NCBI GenBank assembly: GCA_963828445.1
Contig: CAWHFP010000040.1
Span: 124,001-188,000 of the forward strand
Source of the DNA: Bog-532 sp963828445
Lineage (GTDB): Bacteria > Actinomycetota > Actinomycetes > Streptosporangiales > Streptosporangiaceae
DNA length: 64,000 bases
Direction: 5' to 3'
Position numbers and translations under genes: made by a program. Position 1 is the first letter of the stretch; every line of letters begins with the position of its first letter. Under the pieces are notes generated by a model. The model was not told where the DNA came from. It did no database searches and saw only the letters and a list, made by a program, of their open reading frames with translations. Shown here in pieces: positions 23,905-31,303 of the stretch.

Positions 23905-25359
23905 ATGTCCATGGCACGAAGAGCGGCGGTGGCGGCGGGAGCCTTCACGCTGACCGCCGCGACCGCGGTCACCGCGGCGACGGCGGTGTCGGCCAGCACC
24001 GCCACCAGCGCGGCGCCGTCGGCCGGTCACACCGGCCTGGCCAGCATTCAGCTGAAGCCCGGCGTCCTGCACGCCCGGCACGCGACCAGCAAGCCGCCGA
24101 CCACGGCCGACTGCGAGACCGCCTACCAGATCGCCTGCTACGAGCCCGGCCAGATCCAGACCGCGTACAACCTGGCCCCGCTGTTCCATCACGGCGTCAC
24201 CGGCCGGGGCCAGACGATCGTGATCGTGGACTCGTTCGGCTCCCCGACCATCCAGCATGACCTGCAGGTCTTCGACAAGACGTTCAACCTGCCCGCGCCG
24301 CCGTCCCTGAAGGTCATCACCCCCGCGGGCAAGATCCCGAAGTATGACCCGAACAACTCCGACATGGTCGGCTGGGCGGGCGAGACCACGCTGGACGTCC
24401 AGTACGCCCACACCATGGCGCCCGGAGCCAACATCCTGCTGGTCGAGACCCCGGTGTCGGAGACCGAAGGCGTCACCGGCTTCCCCCAGATCGTCACGGC
24501 CGAGAACTACGTCATCAACCACCACCTCGGCAGCGTGATCAGCCAGAGCTTCAGCGCCACCGAGCAGACGTTCCCGAACAAGGCCACGGTCGAGAAGCTG
24601 CGCGCCCCGTACGAGAACGCCGCCGCCCACCACGTCACCGTCCTCACCGCCACCGGTGACTCGGGCGCCGCTGACGTCGGGCTGGACCAGGAGACCTACT
24701 ACCTGCACCCGGTGACGTCGTGGCCCGACAGCGACCCGCTGGTCACCGGGGTCGGCGGCACCCAGCTGAAGCTGAACGCGGTCGGCCAGCACGTCGCCCC
24801 GGACGTGGTCTGGAACGACACCTACAGCCACGCCACCCAGGAGTACATCTTCGGCAACGCGGGCCCGAACCCGCTGGCCGGCGGCGGCGGCAAGTCCGTC
24901 CTGTTCTCCCGCCCCTGGTACCAGAACGGCGTCAAGAACGTGGTCGGCAACCAGCGCGGCGTGCCGGACATCTCGATGAGCGGCGCCTGCAACGGGGCCG
25001 TCGACACCTACAACAGCTACGGCGGCATCCCGGCCGGCTGGTACCCGACCTGCGGCACCAGCGAGGCCACGCCGATCTTCTCCGGCGTGGTGGCCCTGGC
25101 CGACCAGGTGGCCGGTCACCCGCTGGGCCTGATCAACCCGGCGCTGTACCAGCTGTCGGCGTCGCACGCCCGCGGCATCGTGGACGTCACCTCCGGCAAC
25201 AACACCGTGTCGTTCACCCAGAACGGCAAGCTGTACACGGTCAAGGGCTACAGCGCCCGGCCCGGCTACGACCTGGCCTCCGGCGTGGGCACCATCAACG
25301 GCGCGTACTTCGTGCCCGAGCTGGCCTGGGCGGCCGGCCACGGGTGCGCCTGCCGGTAA
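23905..25359 (+). CDS. Secreted sedolisin-type (S53) serine-carboxyl peptidase, copy 2
   Basis: A paralogue of the preceding gene along its whole length, including insert sequences such as LVETPVSETEG and FGNAGPNPLAGGGGKS. Catalytic parts are intact: GWAGETTLDVQYAHTMAP, TGDSGAADVGL, CGTSEATPIFSG and DLASGVGTIN. ATG 23905 follows GGGGAGA and gives a clean signal peptide (MSMARRAAVAAGAFTLTAA); the frame is open further up without a ribosome site. Length 484; no activation prodomain. The tail WAAGHGCACR differs from copy 1 and adds two cysteines. A 14-bp terminator hairpin follows. Confidence 0.93.
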   Translation: MSMARRAAVAAGAFTLTAATAVTAATAVSASTATSAAPSAGHTGLASIQLKPGVLHARHATSKPPTTADCETAYQIACYEPGQIQTAYNLAPLFHHGVTGRGQTIVIVDSFGSPTIQHDLQVFDKTFNLPAPPSLKVITPAGKIPKYDPNNSDMVGWAGETTLDVQYAHTMAPGANILLVETPVSETEGVTGFPQIVTAENYVINHHLGSVISQSFSATEQTFPNKATVEKLRAPYENAAAHHVTVLTATGDSGAADVGLDQETYYLHPVTSWPDSDPLVTGVGGTQLKLNAVGQHVAPDVVWNDTYSHATQEYIFGNAGPNPLAGGGGKSVLFSRPWYQNGVKNVVGNQRGVPDISMSGACNGAVDTYNSYGGIPAGWYPTCGTSEATPIFSGVVALADQVAGHPLGLINPALYQLSASHARGIVDVTSGNNTVSFTQNGKLYTVKGYSARPGYDLASGVGTINGAYFVPELAWAAGHGCACR

Positions 25360-25381
25360 GCGCCGGCAGCAAGGCTGAAGT

Positions 25382-25413
25382 GCAGGGCCCGCCCCACCTG
25401 GGGCGGGCCCTGC
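25382..25413 (+). terminator. Hairpin terminator after the sedolisin pair
   Basis: GCAGGGCCCGCCCC-ACCT-GGGGCGGGCCCTGC, a perfect 14-bp stem with a 4-nt loop, followed by TGTCTAT. The TATGGT just after it (25418-25423) is the likely -10 of the next, leaderless gene. Confidence 0.85.
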
Positions 25414-25429
25414 TGTCTATGGTGGGCGG

Positions 25430-26335
25430 GTGCCGCTGATCCAGACCCCAGTCGCCGAGCTGGAGTACCTCGAAGACGGCGACCCGAACGGGCGGCCGGT
25501 GGTGCTGGTGCACGGCTTCCCCGACATCCCGGCCACCTGGGAGCAGGTCGTGCCGCAGCTGCCGCCCGGGCTGCGGGTCATCCGCCCCTACCTGCGCGGC
25601 TACGGCGGCAGCCGGGTCCGCCCGGAGACCTGGGACGACGCGGGCGGAGCCCAGGTCGCGGCGCTCGCCACCGACCTGCTGGACCTGCTGGACGCCCTGG
25701 AACTGGACCAGGTGGTGCTGGCCGGCCACGACTGGGGCGCGCGCACCGCGCACGCGGCCGCGGTGCTGGCCCCGGAGCGGGTGACCGGCCTGGTCACCAT
25801 GGCCACCGCCTACGGGCCCATGCACCACCTGAACGCGGCCGAGCGGTTCACCGAGGCCGAGCGAGCCTGGTACCGGTACTGGCTGTGCACCGACGCCGGG
25901 GCCGAGCGGTTCGCCGTGCACCCGCGCGCCTTCATCCGCCGCTGCTGGGCCGAGTGGTCGCCGTCCCTGCTGCTGGACGAGGCCGACCTGCAGGCCGTGC
26001 TCCGCGGCACCGAGACCGCCCAGTTCATCGAGGCCGTCGTGCACTACTACCGGCACGGCACCGGGGCCGCCCCCGGCCGCCCCCACTACGCCGCGGCCCA
26101 GGCCCGCCTGGACCAGTGGCCCCGCATCGAAGTCCCGGTGACCTTCCTCTACGGCCTGGACGACGGCTGCGAGATCGCCGCCGCCAGCCGCGGCAACGCC
26201 GACATGTTCGCCGGCGCCTACGACCGCATCGAACTCCCCGGCACCGGCCACTTCCTGCCCCGCGAACGCCCCGCCGCCGTCGCCGAAGCCATCGCCCGCC
26301 ACCTGCGTGGCGACGCCTCAGCCAAGCAGCCGTAG
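25430..26335 (+). CDS. Alpha/beta hydrolase, epoxide hydrolase-like
   Basis: A 301-residue cytoplasmic hydrolase: oxyanion loop VLVHGFPDIPATWE, nucleophile elbow LAGHDWGARTAHA with Asp as nucleophile, and catalytic His in GTGHFLPRERPAAV. An Asp nucleophile with the HGFPD loop points to epoxide hydrolases or haloalkane dehalogenases, rather than Ser esterases. GTG 25430 lies 6 nt after TATGGT, a leaderless arrangement. Its 3' end overlaps the convergent NADP oxidoreductase gene by 18 nt. Confidence 0.9.
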   Translation: MPLIQTPVAELEYLEDGDPNGRPVVLVHGFPDIPATWEQVVPQLPPGLRVIRPYLRGYGGSRVRPETWDDAGGAQVAALATDLLDLLDALELDQVVLAGHDWGARTAHAAAVLAPERVTGLVTMATAYGPMHHLNAAERFTEAERAWYRYWLCTDAGAERFAVHPRAFIRRCWAEWSPSLLLDEADLQAVLRGTETAQFIEAVVHYYRHGTGAAPGRPHYAAAQARLDQWPRIEVPVTFLYGLDDGCEIAAASRGNADMFAGAYDRIELPGTGHFLPRERPAAVAEAIARHLRGDASAKQP

Positions 26336-26896
26336 CGCCAGCCGGCGCTCCCCGCCGTGCTGCTGCACCAGCGAGAACCACAGCGCGGCCAGGCCGTTCA
26401 CCGTGCCGGTGGCCTCGGTGCCACCAACGTAGGCGGGCTCCAGGCCAATCGCCCGCACCAGTTCCTCGGTCACCGCCCGGGCGCCCGGGTCGGCCGCGAA
26501 GAACAGCGTGGTCCCGGGGTGCGGGTCGGCGAAGTTCTCCCACCCGTAGATGTTGAACGCCCGCACATACTTCGCGTCCGGCGCGGCCGCCGCGATCGCT
26601 TCCTGGTTGTCGGTGCGGTCAGCGCCCATCCGGTTGGTCGCGTCCACCACCACCGTGCCGCTCAGCGCCGGCCCGTGCTCGGCCAGCACCTCGCCCACGG
26701 CCCCGCCCGGCACCGCCAGCACCACCACGTCGGCCCCGCCGATGGCCTGGCCAATCTCTCGCCGGGGCGCCCCGCCCGGCCCATCCTGCCCGTCGCCGCC
26801 CCGCCGCGACCCGTAGGTCACCTCATACCCGGCCGCCCGCCACTTGCTCCCCAGCGTCCCGCCGATGTGCCCCGTCCCGATCACCGTGACCTTCAT
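26318..26896 (-). CDS. NAD(P)-binding oxidoreductase of the F420-dependent NADP reductase-like family
   Basis: A 192-residue Rossmann protein: VTVIGTGHIGGTLGSKW binds the dinucleotide, YGSRRG is the NADP-phosphate loop, and ADVVVLAVPGGAVGEVL and VVVDATNRMG continue the fold. Family members reduce F420 or NADP or act on unknown substrates. Deazaflavin use is plausible because the window has an F420-type PPOX gene, but it is not shown. It is convergent with the alpha/beta hydrolase. Confidence 0.88.
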   Translation of the reverse strand: MKVTVIGTGHIGGTLGSKWRAAGYEVTYGSRRGGDGQDGPGGAPRREIGQAIGGADVVVLAVPGGAVGEVLAEHGPALSGTVVVDATNRMGADRTDNQEAIAAAAPDAKYVRAFNIYGWENFADPHPGTTLFFAADPGARAVTEELVRAIGLEPAYVGGTEATGTVNGLAALWFSLVQQHGGERRLALRLLG

Positions 26897-26967
26897 GGTG
26901 GTCCTCCCGCTCGTGCATGGTCGGCGTGCCCGGCCACCAGAAACATTCTGGCCGCCGTGGGGCAGCG

Positions 26968-27717
26968 CTAACGAACCGGTTCGGCTCTGGATTGCGTGTT
27001 GATGTTGTCGCTTGACCGTAGGAGCGGAGGAAACAGCAGCTTTGCCGAGCCTCTCCGGTACAGAGTGGCCGGGCGCCCCGTTTCCGGGTACCTCCGCTCG
27101 CCGGTAGGTTCGAGGAAATGGTCCGCGCGCGTCACCTTGCGCCGGAAGTTGCTGGGGTCGATGTGAAACCCCCAGACCGCTTCGTAGACGTGGCGTAGGT
27201 CGATGACGCTGAAAGGCTCGTGGCAGAAGGCGGTCGCGACCGTCGTGTACTCCAGTTGAGATCGCGCTCGTTCTAGAGCCTCACTGAGGATCTCCGCGTG
27301 ATCGAAAGCGAGTTCCGCTTTGCGCTCCAACGCCTGTGTAACCGTTACCCACTCGGCCATCTGTGCGTCCGTACCCGCGCACGGAGTGGGCAGATCGGCT
27401 CCCAGCGCCAAGTAGGCCACGGTGATGACCCGGCCGCGTGGGTCACGCTCGGGGTCGCCGTAGGTTCTCACCTGCTCCAGGTGAAGATCGCCGCTGTCGA
27501 CACCGGTCTCTTCACTCAGTTCGCGCCGGGCAGCCTGCTCCAGGGTCTCGCCGTAGCGAACATAGCCCCCGGGAAGTGCACTGGCACCAAGAAATGGCTC
27601 CTTGCCGCGCTTGATCAGCAGCACATGGAGCTCAGCGTCCCGGACAGTGAAGATGGCCAGATCGACTGTCACCGAGACGGGAGCCACAACACCCGCCGCA
27701 GCGGGCATGTCCGTCAT
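26968..27717 (-). CDS. NrtR-type Nudix transcriptional regulator
   Basis: An N-terminal Nudix domain and a C-terminal winged helix, the layout of NrtR repressors that sense ADP-ribose and control NAD genes. The Nudix box is complete (GGYVRYGETLEQAARRELSE followed by ETG), so hydrolase activity may be retained. The winged helix reads FSVIDLRHVYEAVWGFHIDP and SNFRRKVTRADHF. ATG 27717 is chosen at the family start TVDLAIFTVRD; the frame extends upstream across the operator without a ribosome site. It is divergent from the membrane-protein/phosphorylase operon, with a perfect palindrome between. Base composition is less GC-rich than most of the window. It likely represses both itself and that operon. 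Confidence 0.88.
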   Translation of the reverse strand: MTDMPAAAGVVAPVSVTVDLAIFTVRDAELHVLLIKRGKEPFLGASALPGGYVRYGETLEQAARRELSEETGVDSGDLHLEQVRTYGDPERDPRGRVITVAYLALGADLPTPCAGTDAQMAEWVTVTQALERKAELAFDHAEILSEALERARSQLEYTTVATAFCHEPFSVIDLRHVYEAVWGFHIDPSNFRRKVTRADHFLEPTGERRYPETGRPATLYRRGSAKLLFPPLLRSSDNINTQSRAEPVR

Positions 27718-27733
27718 CGCCCTCACCCTACTA

Positions 27734-27788
27734 AAGGTCGTATTGACTTTAACTAGCGGCCACTTTAGGTTATAACTACCTAAAGTGG
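27734..27788. promoter_or_regulatory. Palindromic operator between the NrtR-like gene and the divergent operon
   Basis: CCACTTTAGGT (27760-27770) and ACCTAAAGTGG (27778-27788) are perfect 11-bp arms around TATAACT. A second imperfect site, AAAGGTC-GTATT-GACTTT (27734-27751), lies nearer the regulator gene. One site faces each divergent promoter. The arms differ from anything else in the window, so a dedicated regulator, most likely the NrtR-like protein, is implied. Confidence 0.75.
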
Positions 27789-27866
27789 TAGCGGCGCAGT
27801 GTGAGGTGTCGTGATCATGCAACTTGCCAGCACGTGCAGCGATCCTGGACTGCAAGCAGGTCCAGG

Positions 27867-29579
27867 ATGAGCGTCGACACTCCGAGCCCGCCTGCTGACG
27901 GCATCGATCTCCCGCCGGAGGATGAGAACTACCTTCGCCGAACGGCCGATCGCCGTATGTGTGCCGCAACCTACGTCGATGCCGATTTTCGCAACAGTTT
28001 GCTCAATGACGTCTACAACGATCGCGTGCGGCGGGTCGCCCCGTCGCATGGCTTCGACATCGTCTTCGTCCTGTGGCACGCCTGGCGGGCCTGGTGGCTG
28101 GATGCCGGTCAGAACCTGGTCGTCCTCGGTGTGCTGTTCATAGGGCTCGTGAACTACCTGCTGAGTACGGTCATCGCGCTGCTGGTGTTGCTGATCTGGT
28201 ACGCGCTGCGCACAATGGGCCGACTCACCGCGGGCTTAATCGGTTTCTACTCCAACGGAGACGCTACGTATCTCGAGCTGCAGCGCCTTCAGGTCCGCAG
28301 CAAGTTCCAGCGTCGGCTGCTCTACGTGCTCGGTGTCGCGCTGGTCGTGTCCATGTGCTTTTCGTATGAGATCACCGGCCACGCGGGCGAAGCGGGTGAA
28401 CCGTGGATTGATCGCACGGGACTGCTGGGGGCGGCAGCCGTGCTCGGTTATCTCGCTGGGGCCATCGTGCTAACGAGCATCATTCGCTACATCTGGCTCG
28501 GGCACCTCCGATTCGTGGACATCCCGGACAAGGGAGCACGCGGGCGTCGCATGCGCACTATCGACAGCCAGCAGCGCCATCCGTTCACGGTCCACTCCGG
28601 CGCGAACCCGTTCATAGGGAGTGGTGTCCGGCTTCAGGGCTGGTCGTTCGCGCAGCGGCTCGTGCACGCCAAACTCTCCGGCCTCGAACCGGACGTGGAG
28701 TTCGCTGAGCCGCCCTTCACGACGGCGGAAGTCATCGATCAGCTGAAAAAGATGATCTACGCCCTTCGTAACGACAGCAACCCGGAGACCCGTCTTCCTG
28801 GTCTTGACGTTACCGACCACGTGCTGGTCGAAGGCACCCATGCTGACCGGTTCCGGCGCGCCTTGGTCGCGAACCGGGGTAGCACTGAGGTGGAGAAGGC
28901 AATCGTGGCCGCCATCAAGAATCCGCAGGACGCGGCCCGCCACTATCTGGCCTGCCGGGTGGAGTCCTGGGGCGGTGAGATCGTCACCAGTGTTTTCGTG
29001 CACGTGTCACTCCAGGGCCGGACCTTGTACCTGGAGTTCTCCACCTACGCCTTACTGCCGACCCGGCAGGAGTATCACCTTGTTGATGAGTCCGGCGGAA
29101 CTGGATTTGCCGCCAGCCTCAAAGAGATCGGGGCTGATCTCGTTGGCCTGCCGGAGAGGCTGGTCGGCGGGTACCGGGTCATGGGGGTCCCCCTGCGGGC
29201 CTGGATGTCACTCCGGGCTTACAAGGACGAGGCGGCCCGGAAGTATCTGCGTACCGACATTGGCTCGCAGATGAGCATTCGGGAGAGTGCCGCCATCGAG
29301 TCGGACGAGACCTACTTCCAGTATCAAGACATACTCCAGCACTCGAAGATCATCGAGCGTCGCCTGTTCACGACGATCGGCGAGTACCTCAAGGGGCTCC
29401 AGGTGGATACGTCGGAGTTCTGGCAGCGGGCGACCGCCATTTTGAACAACGGGGTGATCGTGACCGGGTCGGGCTCGGCCACCGTCAACAACAGCGCCTT
29501 CGGCCAGAACACGTCTACAACCAACGAAGCCGGCCCGGCGGCAGGCGCCCAGCCCGGCGCACCAGAAGGGCAGAGCTGA
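27867..29579 (+). CDS. Multi-spanning membrane protein with a C-terminal amyloid-like motif
   Basis: A 570-residue protein of no family I recognise. Hydrophobic segments lie at about 83-113 (probably two spans), 151-168 and 185-208. A soluble region of about 315 residues follows, beginning near HLRFVDIPDKGARG. The last 45 residues hold LNNGVIVTGSGSATVNNSAF then GQNTSTTN, a Gly/Asn/Ser-rich beta-prone motif that recurs at the N terminus of the next protein. Matched motifs in adjacent genes are the hallmark of amyloid signalling pairs, in which one protein templates the fold of the other; that role is inferred. ATG 27867 is preceded by GCAGG. The operator at 27760-27788 controls it. Codon use is less GC-biased than in neighbours, hinting at transfer. 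Confidence 0.8.
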   Translation: MSVDTPSPPADGIDLPPEDENYLRRTADRRMCAATYVDADFRNSLLNDVYNDRVRRVAPSHGFDIVFVLWHAWRAWWLDAGQNLVVLGVLFIGLVNYLLSTVIALLVLLIWYALRTMGRLTAGLIGFYSNGDATYLELQRLQVRSKFQRRLLYVLGVALVVSMCFSYEITGHAGEAGEPWIDRTGLLGAAAVLGYLAGAIVLTSIIRYIWLGHLRFVDIPDKGARGRRMRTIDSQQRHPFTVHSGANPFIGSGVRLQGWSFAQRLVHAKLSGLEPDVEFAEPPFTTAEVIDQLKKMIYALRNDSNPETRLPGLDVTDHVLVEGTHADRFRRALVANRGSTEVEKAIVAAIKNPQDAARHYLACRVESWGGEIVTSVFVHVSLQGRTLYLEFSTYALLPTRQEYHLVDESGGTGFAASLKEIGADLVGLPERLVGGYRVMGVPLRAWMSLRAYKDEAARKYLRTDIGSQMSIRESAAIESDETYFQYQDILQHSKIIERRLFTTIGEYLKGLQVDTSEFWQRATAILNNGVIVTGSGSATVNNSAFGQNTSTTNEAGPAAGAQPGAPEGQS

Positions 29580-29580
29580 G

Positions 29581-30546
29581 ATGAGTGATCGAGGCACCTG
29601 GAGCCGAGTGAACAACGGCGTGATCGCCGATTCCGGCAACGTGACCATAAGCGGATCCGCCTTCGGCTCCCATACCAGCGTGGTCAATAACAGACCAGCC
29701 CCGGCCGGGGAGCAGGCTGCGGCAAAAGGCCACCGAGGCTCCGACATCGGCGTCATCACGATTCTCAGTGAGGAGACCAGCGCGGTCGTCGACATGTTCA
29801 AAGAGTCCGGCACGTACCACCGACGCGGCGGCCCGGGGGGCTTGGTCTTCCACGAGGCAGAAATAGAGATTGCTGGGCGGGAGCTGACACTGGTTGCCAC
29901 CCAGGCTCTCGACCAGGGTCAGCAGTCATCGGTCATCGCGTACCACCATCTGGAACAGTTCTACTCACCGGCGATCACGGTCCTGGTCGGTATTGCAGGA
30001 GCCATCCAGCAACGGCTTGCCTTGGGTGACGTCGTGGTCGTCCAGGACGTCATCTACTACGACCTCCGCAAGGAAGTCCGAGGCCGGACCATCCGTCGCG
30101 GCCGGAGCTTGCCGGTTCCGGCGCCGATTCGGCGGGCGGCCAACGAATTTTTCAGCAGTGGTGGTGAACCGCGGCGTGCCGCCATGATGGACCGTTCCGG
30201 GAAGCTGCGCGCGTATTCGGTCTGGCACGGCCCAATCGGGTCCGGAGAGGCTGTTGTCGCCGACGCGGAATCAGACATCCGCAGATACGTCACCGAGTAC
30301 AACGACAAGACCCTGGCGCTGGAGATGGAAGCCAAGGGGGTCGCGCAGGCTTTCTACGAGGCCGTCAATGGCTCCGGTTCGGCCATTGGGTGGCTCGCCA
30401 TCCGTGGCATCTCTGACCACGCCGACGTGGACAAGGGCGACGATTACCGCGAGGTAGCATGCCGGCACGCGGCCATGGTGCTGTCCGAGATGTTGTCCTA
30501 TCTCGCTCCGCTGATTACCTCAGCGCCAGGTCGAGGCGGCTCATGA
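29581..30546 (+). CDS. Nucleoside phosphorylase/nucleosidase-superfamily protein with N-terminal amyloid-like motif
   Basis: Starts 1 nt after the membrane protein gene. Residues 10-37 repeat its tail motif (VNNGVIADSGNVTISGSAFG then SHTSVVNN). From about residue 52 the protein has the PNP/UDP phosphorylase (MTA/SAH nucleosidase-like) fold: DIGVITILSEETSAVVDMF, ITVLVGIAGAIQQRLALGDV, VVQDVIYYDL, ALEMEAKGVAQAFYEA (the Met-Glu ribose-binding pair) and IRGISDHAD with the catalytic Asp. The enzyme site looks intact, so it may cleave a nucleoside, nucleotide or NAD-related metabolite. Family enzymes also serve as effectors in predicted bacterial conflict systems. The motif plus operon suggests activation by the membrane partner. 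321 residues. Confidence 0.85.
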   Translation: MSDRGTWSRVNNGVIADSGNVTISGSAFGSHTSVVNNRPAPAGEQAAAKGHRGSDIGVITILSEETSAVVDMFKESGTYHRRGGPGGLVFHEAEIEIAGRELTLVATQALDQGQQSSVIAYHHLEQFYSPAITVLVGIAGAIQQRLALGDVVVVQDVIYYDLRKEVRGRTIRRGRSLPVPAPIRRAANEFFSSGGEPRRAAMMDRSGKLRAYSVWHGPIGSGEAVVADAESDIRRYVTEYNDKTLALEMEAKGVAQAFYEAVNGSGSAIGWLAIRGISDHADVDKGDDYREVACRHAAMVLSEMLSYLAPLITSAPGRGGS

Positions 30547-31166
30547 GCCCAGCCCGGACGCTGGGCCACTCGCTGGCTAGCACGCTGAACACCACGGTGT
30601 CGCGGAACGTTCCGTCCTCGCGCTTTTTATCTCGGCGCAGCACCCCTTCGCGCTGGGCGCCCAGCTTGGCGATGGCAGCCTGGGACCGGGTGTTCAGCCG
30701 GTCGGTCTGGATCTTGACCCGCCCGTAGCCGAGGTCGTCGAAGCAGTGTCCGAGCAGCAGCAACTTGGCCTCGGCGTTGACCGGGGTGCTCCACCAGCGC
30801 GACCCGTACAGGGTGGCGCCGATGTGGATGCTCTCGTTCACCACGTCGGCATCGAGCAGCGAGGACGTGCCGACCAGCGTGCCCGCCGGGCCCAGGTCGC
30901 CGGCGCCGGCCAGCCGGATCGCGTACACGGTGCGGCCGCCGCCGTGTCCGTCGGCCTGGCCCTGGCCCGGCAGGAAGGTCCGCCGGGCCAGGTCGACCGA
31001 GTCCTCCAGCGACTCCGGCCGGTGGTGCATGACGTACCCCTGCTGGTAGACCGCTCGGGTCGGCCAGCACCGGGTACAGCTCGGCGAGGTCGTCCTCACC
31101 GAGCAGGTTCAGCCGCAGCCAGCGGCCGGTCAGCGGCCGTCCGTCCGGTACCAGGGGAGTGGGCAT
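30515..31166 (-). pseudogene. GNAT acetyltransferase (RimJ/RimL type), frameshifted near 31055
   Basis: ATG 31166 opens TPLVPDGRPLTGRWLRLNLL and continues to YPVLADP. The frame must then shift at about 31055 to continue AVYQQGYVMHHRPESLEDSV. The rest is a normal RimL-like GNAT: GTSSLLDADVVNESIHIGAT, TPVNAEAKLLLLGHCFDDLG, YGRVKIQTDRLNTRSQAAIA and KLGAQREGVLRRDKKREDG. One surplus or two missing nucleotides explain the break. Intact, it would be about 216 residues. It acetylates an amine of unknown substrate. It is convergent with the phosphorylase gene (32-nt overlap). Confidence 0.85.
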
Positions 31167-31303
31167 GCTGCCGACCCTGGCCCGGCCCGCGCGCCGCCGT
31201 CAACTCGATATCTGGCCCCTCCCGGGTTGACGCTGCCGGCCAGGCCGGGAGTCAATAGCAACGAGGCCAGGGCCAACGTGGGCAACACAGTGCGGGAGAC
31301 ACA

